Source of the DNA: Patagioenas fasciata
Taxonomy: Eukaryota > Chordata > Aves > Columbiformes > Columbidae
NCBI RefSeq assembly: GCF_037038585.1
Contig: NC_092520.1
Span: 191,498,604 to 191,562,603, forward strand
Length of the DNA: 64,000 bases
Direction of reading: 5' to 3'
Shown here: piece after piece, positions 1-10,325 of the stretch
Numbering within the stretch: position 1 is the first letter of the stretch
Layout: every line of letters begins with the position of its first letter
Program-made: the position numbers and the translations under genes
Notes under the pieces: model-generated
Database searches by the model: none
What the model was told of the DNA's origin: nothing
The model's input: only the letters and a program-made list of their open reading frames with translations

Positions 1-114
1 CAATGGTGCTGGACCATGCAAGCCCTCCATGCGCAGGACAATGGGGACAGTCCCCACAAGTCCTCTGTGTGCAGGGCGATGGGGACAGTCCCTGCAAGCC
101 CTCCAAGCACTGAA
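1..114. repeat. 38-bp minisatellite, three units, cut by window edge
   Basis: Three consecutive 38-base units (1-38, 39-76, 77-114) share the pattern CAATGGGGACAGTCCC followed by a CAAGCCCTCC-like half and a GCAGGA/GCAGGG end. Units 2 and 3 are closest. Unit 1 has lost the GGGGACAGTCCC palindrome core. A degenerate fourth unit may begin at 115. The array probably continues left of the window. It lies in LMOD2 intron 1. Confidence 0.75.
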
Positions 115-1614
115 CAATCAGGAACGACAGGCTGGAACAGCTCGATGTCCTTTCTCATTGCAGTCCTGCTCCTGCAAACATTGCAATTACCATCTGTTTT
201 GCGTGTGTCCCAAGACAGAAGTCTGCTTAAGATTGTGAAACAGTGCTGTGCAATCTGTCTTTACAATGATTTTAACTTTTCCCTGCATTTTTAGAGCCAA
301 ATAATTAAACAAACCTGAAACTGCACCGGTTTGCTAAAAATAGGCTGTCATGTTTGTAACACTTTCGTTTTCCAGAAGCACAAAACAGGACTGCTGTGTC
401 TCTGCAGAGTGTACGTGCTTTGCAAAATACCTTCTAGTATTTTACAAAGACTAAAACATGAACGTTGCTAAAGTTGTGGATACAGAACAAGTATATTTAA
501 TCCAAGATTTTAGAAACATTTACAAATGTAAACAAAAAGGCATGCACTATGGCTTGTCCAGTAGACAAAACAGGACATGGGAGATCTTTTTGGGTTGTTC
601 ATAGCATGTGTGTTCAGTCATGGCCTATACAATGCAGCCTGGCTTCTGGAGTCCTCCAGATGGAGACAGACTTCCCTGAGGCACAGGCCTTTTGCTGTTC
701 CTGCACAGAGAATTGTCCTCTGCCACCATAACTGCTGAGGGCACTGGGCAGAGCTTTGAGAAGCAAATCCAAATTTGCTATTTTGGGACCCATCAAACAT
801 ACTAAAATTACCTTGGGGTTTAGAAAAACAGCCAGTTTACTCTGTAGGCAATAAGTTATAGCAAGTTACCGTATGGCAGCTATCTGTGACAGCTGTTGGT
901 GAGCACAGTCCTAGCTCTTGGCAAACATTTGGAAACTATTGACATGATTACTTGTTACCTGTGGGAATGTGTCTGAATCTTTACTTCACAAAGAGCTTCC
1001 CAGTGCATACAGCCCATACAGTGCATCCAGAGTCTTCTCGACATTACTCCTGCAATTCTAGATTATTTTGCATGTCCATATGCATGTTTACATGTGCAAA
1101 CACTATTTGTATTCTAAATTATGGCAGTCTTTAGCCTTTTTAGATGTACTAAATATGCAAGGGAGTTTGAACATTGACACAGACGTCTAATCCTTATGAA
1201 ATCAAGAAACTTGCTGCTCACAGATCACGTCCATTCTGAAAGTACAGTCTTAGGTTTCTGCTGGCAAGGATCCAAATAACATCTCCTTGTGGAGATGCCA
1301 ACACACAGAAAACATGAAGTATGTCCATGTTGCAATATCTTGTATCAAATTTTCTCATGGTAGAAATCATTGACATCAGTAAAGCTGTTGCAATTTATGC
1401 TAAGCATTTGTCTTCTAAGGAATATGAAAGAAATGCTGTTTAAAGAGTGTTAGGTGCTGAAACATTTTCTGTTCTAAGTTTCTCTGTTTCTGGTGATTTA
1501 TTTTTAGCTTTCAATATTAATTTATATAGTTTCAAGATAATTGTTTTTGTGCGAAAAGGCAGTAGCTACATTACTGCAATCATGTTTAACACCCACACCT
1601 ACATTCCTGTTCAG
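1..1614 (+). other. LMOD2: LMOD2 intron 1, 3' part
   Basis: No part of LMOD2 exon 1 (the N-terminal tropomyosin/actin-binding region starting MSTF in vertebrates) is found here, so exon 1 lies left of the window. Apart from the minisatellite at the left edge the stretch is unremarkable. It ends in a pyrimidine-rich acceptor with TTCAG at 1610-1614. An ATG at 1447 is in frame with exon 2 but lies in the intron and is not the start of the protein. Confidence 0.75.
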
Positions 1615-2961
1615 GACTCTGAGCAAGAAGATGACAATTCAGAAGACATTCAAGAAGAATATTTCACAGAAAGCAATAGTGAAGTGTCTGAGGAGGCGTG
1701 TACTGAGGAGGATGATGATGAAGAAGTAGAAGAAGAAGAAAATGAGGAGGAAGATGAAGAAGACAGCGATGATGAAGAGGAGGAAAAGGAAAATGCTGCA
1801 GCTGGTGAAAGATCTGAGGATGGCAGGAGTTCTGACCACATCAGACGCAAAAAGTGCAATGGTGCAAAGGACAATGAAAACTTACTCAATGGCCATGATG
1901 GAAAAGACGCTGATAATCTGAGCTTAAAAAGCAGTGCCATCCACCCTTGTGGAAATCCCACAGTTATTGAGGATGCTTTGGAAAAAGTTAGAAGTAATGA
2001 CCCTGACACCACAGAGGTTAATTTGAACAACATTGAAAACATCACTTCACAGATGCTTATACATTTTGCTCAAGCCCTGAGGGACAACACGGTGGTTAAG
2101 TCATTCAGCTTGGCTAACACGCACGCTGATGACAATGTTGCAATAGCTATTGCTGGTATGCTAAAGGTAAATCAGCACATAACTAGTCTGAATATTGAGT
2201 CAAATTTTATCACAGGCAAAGGAGTGCTGGCCATCATGAGAGCTTTGCAGAACAACAAGGTTCTAACAGAACTGCGATTCCACAATCAAAGGCACATCAT
2301 GGGCAGCCAGGTGGAAATGGACATAGTTAAACTGTTGAAAGAGAACACCACTCTCGTCAAGCTTGGCTACCACTTTGACCTTCCTGGCCCAAGAATAAGC
2401 ATGACAAGTATCCTGACAAGAAATATGGATAAACAAAGACAAAAGCGCATGCAGGAGCAGCGACAACAAGATTCTGGTTGTGATGGAGCCACCAATCCAA
2501 AGACCAAAGTCTTGCAGAAAGGGACGCCTCGGTCCTCACCTTACGTGTCACCTAAGAACTCACCTTGGTCCTCTCCAAAGCTCCCTAAGAAAGCACCACC
2601 AGTGAAAAGTCAACCTCCAGCTCCTGCACCACCACCTCCGCCCCCACCCCCACCTCCTCCACCTCCTCCCCCAGTTATTCCAGAGAAGAAGGCACCAACC
2701 AGGAATATAGCTGAAGTCATCAAACAGCAGGAAAGCTCAAAAAAAGCCTTACAGAATGGACAGAAAAAGAAAAAAGGCAAAAAAAGCAAAAAACATGAGA
2801 ACAGCATATTGAAAGAAATTAAAGATTCTCTCAAATCGGTCTCTGACAGAAAATCAGAGGAAGGTTCACGACCCTCCACCCGTCCCTCCACCCCACAAAG
2901 GTCTCTCCATGATAACCTTATGGAAGCAATTCGGGCAAGCAGCATAAAGCAGTTAAGGCGG
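1615..2961 (+). CDS. LMOD2: Leiomodin-2, exon 2 (main coding exon)
   Basis: Leiomodin-2 nucleates actin filaments and elongates thin filaments at their pointed ends in heart and skeletal muscle sarcomeres, opposing tropomodulin capping. The 449 codons open with an acidic Glu/Asp-rich segment (about residues 1-60 of this exon) carrying [11 protein letters not shown]. The leucine-rich-repeat actin-binding domain follows (about 110-275), with [57 protein letters not shown] and [16 protein letters not shown]. Next come [19 protein letters not shown], a run of about 15 prolines (near 2627-2672), [10 protein letters not shown], a Lys-rich stretch and the start of the C-terminal WH2 motif ([16 protein letters not shown]). 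The acceptor is TTCAG at 1610-1614. The donor is CGG|GTAAGC at 2961/2962, phase 0. Exons 2 and 3 give 457 residues; with about 91 from the missing exon 1 this fits the roughly 547-residue family length. No frame breaks are seen. Confidence 0.96.
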
Positions 2962-3314
2962 GTAAGCAAGGGGTCCTATTTCAGTAAATGATGGTGGCTC
3001 AGATGCAGCACAAGCTTAACTAATTTTAGTATATATATATATTTAATTAAAAAAAAAAAAAAAAAAGAGTTCTTAGAAAGGTGAGCATAAGAAGGCACTT
3101 GGGGGGAGGGTTTCCTCTGAGTGGGCTTTTCTCAGCACGCTGATATCTGTTCAACTGTGATTTTGACAGAAAGTGGGGAACTTTCCCAGGTTCAGGCTGG
3201 TTGCGGGAGATGGTGTGTAGCGGGGGGCTCTTGGAGGTGTGTCCCTGGTAGGAGTTTTGCCATCCAGACTGTACAGCAAATGTAACGAACGCCCTCCCCG
3301 CTCCCCTTTCATAG
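2962..3314 (+). other. LMOD2: LMOD2 intron 2
   Basis: A 353-base intron from GTAAGC at 2962 to TTTCATAG ending at 3314. It contains a TA-rich stretch and an 18-base or longer A run (about 3049-3066), just after an ATTAAA hexamer at 3046-3051. Reading through the donor adds nine residues, then a stop at 2989-2991. Confidence 0.9.
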
Positions 3315-3341
3315 GTTGAGGTGCCAGAAGCCCTTCGGTGA
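3315..3341 (+). CDS. LMOD2: Leiomodin-2, exon 3 (last eight residues)
   Basis: The acceptor TTTCATAG is followed by GTT GAG GTG CCA GAA GCC CTT CGG TGA, encoding VEVPEALR and a stop. This is the conserved C-terminus of vertebrate leiomodin-2. It completes the WH2-type actin-binding motif begun in exon 2, where RR is followed directly by VEVPEALR. The exon joins exon 2 in phase 0. It is too short for ordinary ORF calling and is identified from splice signals plus the family C-terminus. Confidence 0.95.
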   Translation, partial: VEVPEALR

Positions 3342-3745
3342 AAGCCTGGGCAGCAGGAGGAGCAAAGCGCTGCGGTGGTCGAGCGGAGGCTACTCGTCTG
3401 GTCACTGCTGGTAACATAGACTGTTTAGCAAGCTGCTGTCAAAGTGCATTCTTAGTTTCAAACAATTTCTCTTTTATTTCAAAGAAATAAACCTGCTAAA
3501 TACAAAAGAATGCTTTAAGGATACATTTACCTGGTAATCTGTAAATATGGAAATAATTTTCTTTTTTATTTAATGAGATTTCTATTGAGAAATTGCTGCT
3601 CATTGAGATATTCTTTTCAATATCTGATTGCACATCACTGGACAAGTTCTTCACACTGAGATGTAATAGTTTATCAGCCTGTGGTTTCTTCTTATTTTTT
3701 TCTGTTTTTTTCCATGAATTTACAATAAATGTGGTTTGAAGCTTT
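3342..3745 (+). other. LMOD2: LMOD2 3' UTR (approximate end)
   Basis: Sequence after the LMOD2 stop. AATAAA occurs at 3486-3491 and again at 3724-3729, the latter followed by a GT-rich stretch (GTGGTTTGAAGC), which makes it the better polyadenylation signal. The exact cleavage site cannot be read from the sequence. Confidence 0.55.
3724..3729 (+). terminator. LMOD2: Candidate LMOD2 poly(A) signal
   Basis: Canonical AATAAA about 385 bases after the stop codon, followed by GT-rich sequence. A second AATAAA lies upstream at 3486-3491. Confidence 0.5.
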
Positions 3746-6700
3746 CAAGCAGACACATAGTCCTGGCGTTCTGTGAGTGAAAACCTACCAGATTTTTGTG
3801 TCAAGTTAATGAGCATCAGGGAAGTTCCCTGGGAAAGAACCTGAGATCTTTCTCAGCTGCAGTTGTCAAGTCTGCACATAGGATAGTACCTGAGCCCATA
3901 TATTACTGAAGTTTCATACTAACATGGGAAAAAATGGTTCATAAGGCTATGTACAACTAAAATTAAGCTGTGGGCCGTGTCAGGTCACTGGTGTTGCGTA
4001 TCAGGTCCTAAACCTTGGTCTAACAGAAGGGGACATGGGTGATGAATAAAGCTGCAGTTCATGTTGACTTAAAGGTTAAAAATTACTGTGGATATTTTAA
4101 GGATGCAGCAGAATTATTCAACCGAGATCCATTCAGCACAAATGCACGCTGCTGTATCTAGGCAGAGCTAACCCCAGTGCAGACATTCAGTCAGTCAGAG
4201 AAACCTGAAGAGCAGTTTAGCATTCAGGTGGAAAAAGACTTTCATATAATATCAGTTGAACAACAAGCAGAGTGTGAACTGTCAATATGATATGGTGGAA
4301 GCAGAGCCAATATCATTTGGAGCTGCATGGCTGGAGGTATCACATCACAGGCAATGGCACGAATAACCCTTCTTCATGTAGTACCAGACATCTCCCTCTC
4401 GTCACATCAGCTGTGGTTCTGGGCGCTTCAGCTAGTGCAAAGGCAGCGACAACGTGAAGAAAACTGATCGGTGGCCAAAATGATGAAAGGCAAGAGGAGA
4501 CACATGTTTTGAAGCACTACTAAAAATATTAGTTTGCTCATTCCAACAATAAAGAACAGAATTAGTATTTCTTTTCCATAAAACCACATCAAGGAGAATT
4601 ACTTAAGGTTACCCAACACTGCAATGGTACTGAAAAAATACAGGTAAGCTTGTAGCTAGAAGTGTTAATGAGACAGATTTCCCTAGAAAGAGGAATGAAT
4701 TACTGGAGGGAATTGAAGCGTAATGGAGAGGGGATCCATTAGTGAATTGTCAGGAATGTTACTGTTATGGCAAGTAAGTGGTGAAGATACTGTTTTTGCT
4801 TTTGTATTTATTGACTAAAACTTATCAAAAGCAATTTATAACCAATGGGAAGACTTTGCAACATTTTTTCCTCTTGCCTCAGGATCCCAACAACTCATGA
4901 GTGTTTCTAGGCCCAGTGTCACAGGACATGTGGTATGTACAATTAGTCTTTAGCTGATTTTATAACCGTATAGGCTCCCATAGCAGAAAAATCAACCTAT
5001 GGTCACTCTCCCATGAGCGAATGGAAGCTGGAGCTTGGGATGTTCTGAGGACAGAAGTAATGCTGGAATGTAGACCGCAGTCAAGAGACCTGTGACCTTG
5101 TTCCTGATAGCTTTGTGAAGGATGAGCAACAGCAAAATGTTTAATCAAATGCCAGAAGCAGCTGAGCAATTACAAGGGAAAATGAAAGATATGGAGGGAA
5201 CTCAAGGAAAGCACAATGGAGAGGATTTGGAGGAAGACAAGTAGATGTTTAAAAATACTAAAAGCAAGCCTTTAAGGAAAGAGAGAGGTGAGAAGTGAGG
5301 AAACTATCTGTACGGGAGGTGAAAATTGATATAGAAAGAGATGAATTAAGAAAATGAATACTGAAAAGTGGCAGATGAGAAGAGAGGAGAATGTGGAAGA
5401 AGAAAACCTAGAAAAAGGAAAAAAGGAAGGTAAGATTCATCTTTCAGGTCAGTAGGAGCTTCTGTAGTTACTGTTTTGCAGAAGGAGCAATGGGCACAGC
5501 CTTTGTGAAGGCTCGGCCGGAGCTGCTGATTGCGGTTGCTGACAAGTGGCTGATGGGTCCTCTCTGGTGCTGGGGACCACTCTGATGGTGGAGATTAGTA
5601 TTTCAGCTAAAATGTAAAGTCATGGAAGCAGCGGTCCTGTGGGGTTATTTAAGGTCCCGCAGCACACATGAAACATCAGTCCTGCACCTTAGCCAAAGTC
5701 TAATCTGGGTAATTACCTTCTGCCTACATAAATTTCTCACTTGGAGACATTTCAAGGCCTGTCTCCTATTTGCAGAGCCACGAGGAAGAGTCCTAGGAAA
5801 CACCTTGTCAAGGTTTTGATGCCCTGCTGAAGGGAAAGGCAGCCTCTTCCCGCCTCAGGTGGGGGTCAGCCCTGCTGCCAACAGCACCAAGTTCCCTCCA
5901 GGATGCTTCTGAGGACCAATCTCCTTTCCTCTTGAATAGTCAAGAAAGCTCTGTATGACAACAATATGAAACCCCTCTGGGAGGTACTGTGCCACCTTCC
6001 CAGACTGGAGGATGGTTTAGCAGGAGTCAGGAGGTGCCCCAGGTTCCTGCCTGTGGAACAAAGACCTGCAACTGTGCATTTTCCCGGGGGCCTAGGGCCT
6101 GCCTGTAAGCTCAGTTTACTTTCCGTACCCTTCCCTTGAGTCACAGGGAGGCAAAACACCTCCTTGGAAGGCCTGACTGCCTCTTGTTTGACCTGTAAGG
6201 AAGGTGGCCCTTGGGGCAGCTCCTGCACATCCAGTGCTATGTCCCCATCAGTGCTGGATGTGGAGTGTGGACAAGGGAGCCTGGGATGCAGGTATGGTCC
6301 TTGTTTGGACTCACAGGGCTCCTTGCAGTGGGCAGCCATCCACCTTCTCCCAAACACCAGTCAGAGAAACAAGCATATCAAAATCTGTCACAATGAATTG
6401 GTCAGCAACAAAAGAGCTGCTAAGGATAAGCCAGTGCTTGCTGTCACCGAAGAGGAAAATGGACAGGAGAGAACAATGGGTTATAACGTCTTTAGGAACA
6501 GCCTGTATGTCCTTAGAACATTATTTATTTCCTCACGAGTTGCAGAAATGACCAGCCCATTGAAGAGCAGAATACTGTATCTTCTCAAGGAAGAAAACCA
6601 GCGAAGCCTGCGTCCATGTTTACACTCAGTCAACTCTCTCCCATGAGTGTTCCTCCGAATTCGGGCTGGGGGGGAATGGGTACTGCACAGACCACACAAG

Positions 6701-8324
6701 CTTCACACCGTGGTTGAGACTGACAGGGGGCCATCCCGCCGCCCCCCCAGCTGCCCTGCCCCATGTGCCACTGCGGCCCTTCCCCATAACACGCATCCAT
6801 GTGAGCACCCATGCTGGATAACACAGTGTGAAAGAGCTGACCTACTGAAGCACCAGAAATATCAGAGTTTGTTACCTATAATTCCAGTATTTGGCCATTT
6901 ATTTTGTGCCTTGTCACCCAGGGAAGTGTCTGAGCTTATAGAAAGAGCGGGAGCTCATAAAAGCCCAATAGATTTTTATTTCCATGTGTTCTGGAAGTTT
7001 CCTGCCACATGTTGAGCCCCCTGTTAGATGTTCTGGACAGTGACCCATGTTGCTCTGCAACTGGGGGCTTAGCTGGGGTAGAGGTGCTGGTCTGGCAGCC
7101 CTGCAGAGGTGCTTCCTTCCCAGCAAACAGGGCAGATGGCCAACATGGCTTCTTCCAGGTGAAGCCACATGCATTTCTGGAGGTCAGGTGTTCTGCACAC
7201 AGCCGGGAAGCCGGAGGAGCTGGTGCATCTCAGTCTCAGCATGGCGTGGTGGGATGAGGATGTCCTGGGCCCTGGGAGGCTGTGAGGCGAAGGGGAGCAG
7301 GAGGTTATGGCCAAGGTTTCTCCTTGCCCACACACCAGCACAATACAGGCACAACCCTCCCAGCACAGAGGAGAAGCTGTGGGTTTTTAAGACCTCCACA
7401 CCACTACTCATAGTTTCCTCAGAGGTTCATCAGATATATGGAAGTAATGATTAAGGCAGAGCAGCTCCACAGCCAAAACAGAACTTGCCTGTAGGTTGTT
7501 TAGAGAGTAACACATCCTAACTACCATGAGTTAGCTATGGAAGGGGGTACCTGCAATACTTGGATCGAAGGGAAGAGATAGCACCAAGAACTGTTCCCAG
7601 GTGCAGGCCCAAGAGAAAGAGGAAGAGTGTGTACAATTCTGGTAACTAATGGCCAGGAAAATTGTTTTGAGTTGTAAGAGGGGCAAAAAATGACGGGGAT
7701 AACTGAGCAACTGGAGAGGCTGGAGAGCAAGTGGTGGGATCAATCTAGCCAAACAAAATCACAAAAGGATTTCACCTCATGTCTATAAATACTGAAAAAG
7801 GGAGAGAGCCATTCAGCTACAGGACACTGTTAGCAGCAGAAAAAAAGAAAGGACAGAAATCATCCATTACTGCATTTGGATCAGAAATTAGAATAAATTT
7901 CCTAACTCATAGAACAAGAAGGTTCCCATTAAAAAGGAATGAGCAAATTCATCAACTTACTGTTAAAAGAATGCAAGAATCTTGTGAAAAGGATTGTATG
8001 GTGTAGAGCTTTCAGCAGCAGAAACCTGAAACTGGTAACGCTTGATTTTCAAACCCATGCAAGTCAGATATAACTTTAGAAAAAGACTCACATGGAAGAC
8101 AAAGTCTTCTACTAGATGGCGGCTAAATACCATTTATGCTTGATACCAGCAGGAACCAAATACAAGAGTGAGTAGAATTTGGTTCATATCTTGATAAGCC
8201 CAGCATCTTACTACAAATTGTAGGAGATTTTTACAACTTTCAGTATTATTCTGGATTGCAGTTTCTAGCAAAAGCCAGAACATGTATCCCAGAGCCAAAA
8301 CTGGAGGTTATGTCTGAGGCTGTG
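3746..8324. other. Intergenic, no gene recognised
   Basis: Between the 3' ends of LMOD2 and WASL. The part from about 5480 to 7460 is richer in GC and has overlapping open frames on both strands (for example 5866-6357 minus and 6164-6646 plus). None has a recognisable domain, and the mutual overlap suggests chance openness. No CR1 copy is recognised here. Confidence 0.5.
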
Positions 8325-8486
8325 CTTCTGCTATTTGCGCACTTTCGAGTGAATGGCTTAACTTCTTGTGCCTCTGCTTTGCCTTGGAGATATCAGGACT
8401 GATCTGCCTCACCATACTGCAGGGTTACTTTCACATGGACTCAAATGTACTCTGAGATACTCGGATATCAAGAGCTATTAGATGCA
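8325..8486 (+). mobile_element. Ancient MIR/L3-type repeat relic
   Basis: The stretch around GGCTTAACTTCTTGTGCCTC, then ACTGATCTGCCTCACCATAC, GGGTTACTTT and ACTCTGAGATACTCGGATAT, ending in AGAGCTATTAGATG, follows the order of the amniote MIR/L3-type tail: Cys-tRNA-like SINE core, 'cctcagtttcc' segment, 'ggttgtt' segment and 'ctttgagatcctcggatgaaaggcgctat' tail. It is heavily diverged. The family name is uncertain without a library search. Confidence 0.5.
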
Positions 8487-10140
8487 CTTTTTTTTTTTTT
8501 TTTAAATTAAGCTAACGGGAATGTTTTGCCTTGCTGAATAGCTGAGTGAATATGATGAGTCTCAGCATATATAACATATTGTGATATTTCTAAGTGGTAA
8601 GAGAAGCACAGCCCATGACCCAGTGCAGGAAATTTTGTCAATGCAGAAGCAGCAAGCCAGGAAGGCAGGAATCCCAAGGCTGACTGGGCTGTGCAATGAT
8701 GCCATCAAAAGGAAGACGTGCCATTTCTGTTATGTAGTCACCTAAGAAACAAGCATTTAAGGAACTGAAAGGACACCTCATGCACATGGAGGAGGATAAA
8801 CTGGGGCTGTTTCCCAGGAGAGGCCTAGGAGACAATTTCACAAGACTAACCAAGTACAATCTGTATCCATCAGACTATTTTTCTTGTTTGAATTCCGTAG
8901 TTAAGAAGCTTGTCCCTTCTGCACCCTGTTATGCCTTTCTGCTGAGAGCATTAGGTCAATTCACCCATAAAGGGCTAAATATTACCTGAACTTTTATTTA
9001 CAGGGCTTTTTCTGGTAAACATTCAGAGCCACAGCTTTGTTTTTTTGTTAACATGCTCATGAATGTTCTCCAGGGCTGTCAATGAGCCTCAGTGGGAGCA
9101 GTGAATTTCAGAGGCACCTGGAGGAAGTGTTTATGTGTACACAGAGGGGGCCACTCCTTTTGCTGGGTCTCAGCTTATACCGCTCTTTCAATCGGCAACG
9201 CGTGAACGTGTTGCTGTGTTCCACAAACAAGCTGCAAGGCAACAGTGATCATGTTTCATGGGCTCTTGAACACTTAGGATGAATTCCAGCTCTGCACCAC
9301 GGCTGCCCTGTCTCCGTTGTGTAGGGTGGGCAGGTGCAGGCAAACTCCGCTGGTATTGAGAGCTGGTAAGATGGGCACCAACGCCAGTCCCGGTGGTGTG
9401 TTGATGTCCAGGCAGCACTCAGACAGGGCAAATATTCCTGCCTTTCATCCCAGTTTAGCACACAGATTTGGGTGCATCACTAGCCCCTGCTAAATAACTT
9501 TGACAACTCATGCCGGGCTTGTCTTCTGTCTAGCCAGTCATGAGCTAAACTTTTCAGCCTCTGCTATAGTTTAGGGGACCAAAACTAGTCAAAGTGAGAT
9601 CCCATCACTCCAAACATGCTGATAGCCAGATTTCAGGTGCAACACCAGTCAGAGCAGCTCCAGGATAATTTTGCAGCTCTGGAAGAGCATGGCTGTGGTC
9701 CCTATTGCCCCCTTCATACTTGACTATCTGTGTGTTGCTGACCCTCCCTTGCATTAAACCTGCAATCAATCAGTTCAGGTTGGGGTAAACTAGCACTGAA
9801 AAACAAACAAACAAACAAACAAACAAACAAAACAACAAAAACCCAGCCAAACAAAAAGGAAAAGTGTTCTGGTTTTGTTCCCCAGACCTCTCACTGGTGC
9901 TGGGGAGGTGGTAGGAACCTCTGGCCAGGGACAGAGCGGGGACAGCATAGAGCAGCATGGGTTTGCCTTGGCTTAAATGGTTCTGTATCTGTACCCTAAC
10001 CTCTTTGTCATGACAGAACCACGGATGTTGATAGCCCAGCACAGCTGAGCAGGCCGCATCACCCCTGCACGCCACTGGCTCCTGCTCTCACATTCCCACT
10101 GAGATGAATCCCACAGGTCTCATGGAGAACTCAACTCACA
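8487..10140. other. Intergenic, no gene seen
   Basis: No coding exon or recognisable repeat apart from the AAAC microsatellite near 9799-9836. Short open frames are scattered and lack family similarity. Confidence 0.5.
9799..9836 (+). repeat. (AAAC)n microsatellite
   Basis: About eight uninterrupted AAAC units from 9799 to 9830, decaying into AAC/AAAAC afterwards. Confidence 0.95.
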
Positions 10141-10144
10141 GCTG

Positions 10145-10325
10145 GATGTCAGACAATCCTGGGCTCTAATCCCGCTCTGCCAGCTCTGTGCTATGAGGCA
10201 TCGTGTGCCTCAAGGGCACTGAGTGAGTTCTGTTAGCTTCCTATCTCTGTAGAGCATAACAATTAATTATAGAAAGCGCTTCCAGAGTGGCCTTTGCTCC
10301 AAGAGAAGGTCAAACATAATTAAAA
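10145..10325 (+). mobile_element. Ancient MIR/L3-type repeat relic
   Basis: CTGGGCTCTAATCCCGCTCT followed by a 'gtgcctcaag' part, TTAGCTTCCTATCTCTGTAG, ACAATTAATTATAGAAAGCG and CTTCCAGAG. This matches the order and wording of an amniote MIR/L3 SINE tail ('ggctctgcc...', 'cctcagtttcctcatctgtaaa', 'attaatt', 'aaagcgctttgaga'). Old and diverged. Confidence 0.55.

Noticed and set aside
1447-1614. ATG at 1447 in frame with LMOD2 exon 2 as a protein start
   Set aside because: The 56 codons before 1615 lack leiomodin similarity and include the splice acceptor. The family N-terminus comes from a separate first exon.
1650-2045. Ser-rich minus-strand ORF opposite LMOD2
   Set aside because: Antisense shadow of the Glu/Asp-rich coding segment.
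5866-6646. Overlapping 160-codon ORFs on both strands
   Set aside because: GC-rich patch, frames open on both strands, no domain, no splice or poly(A) context. Treated as chance.
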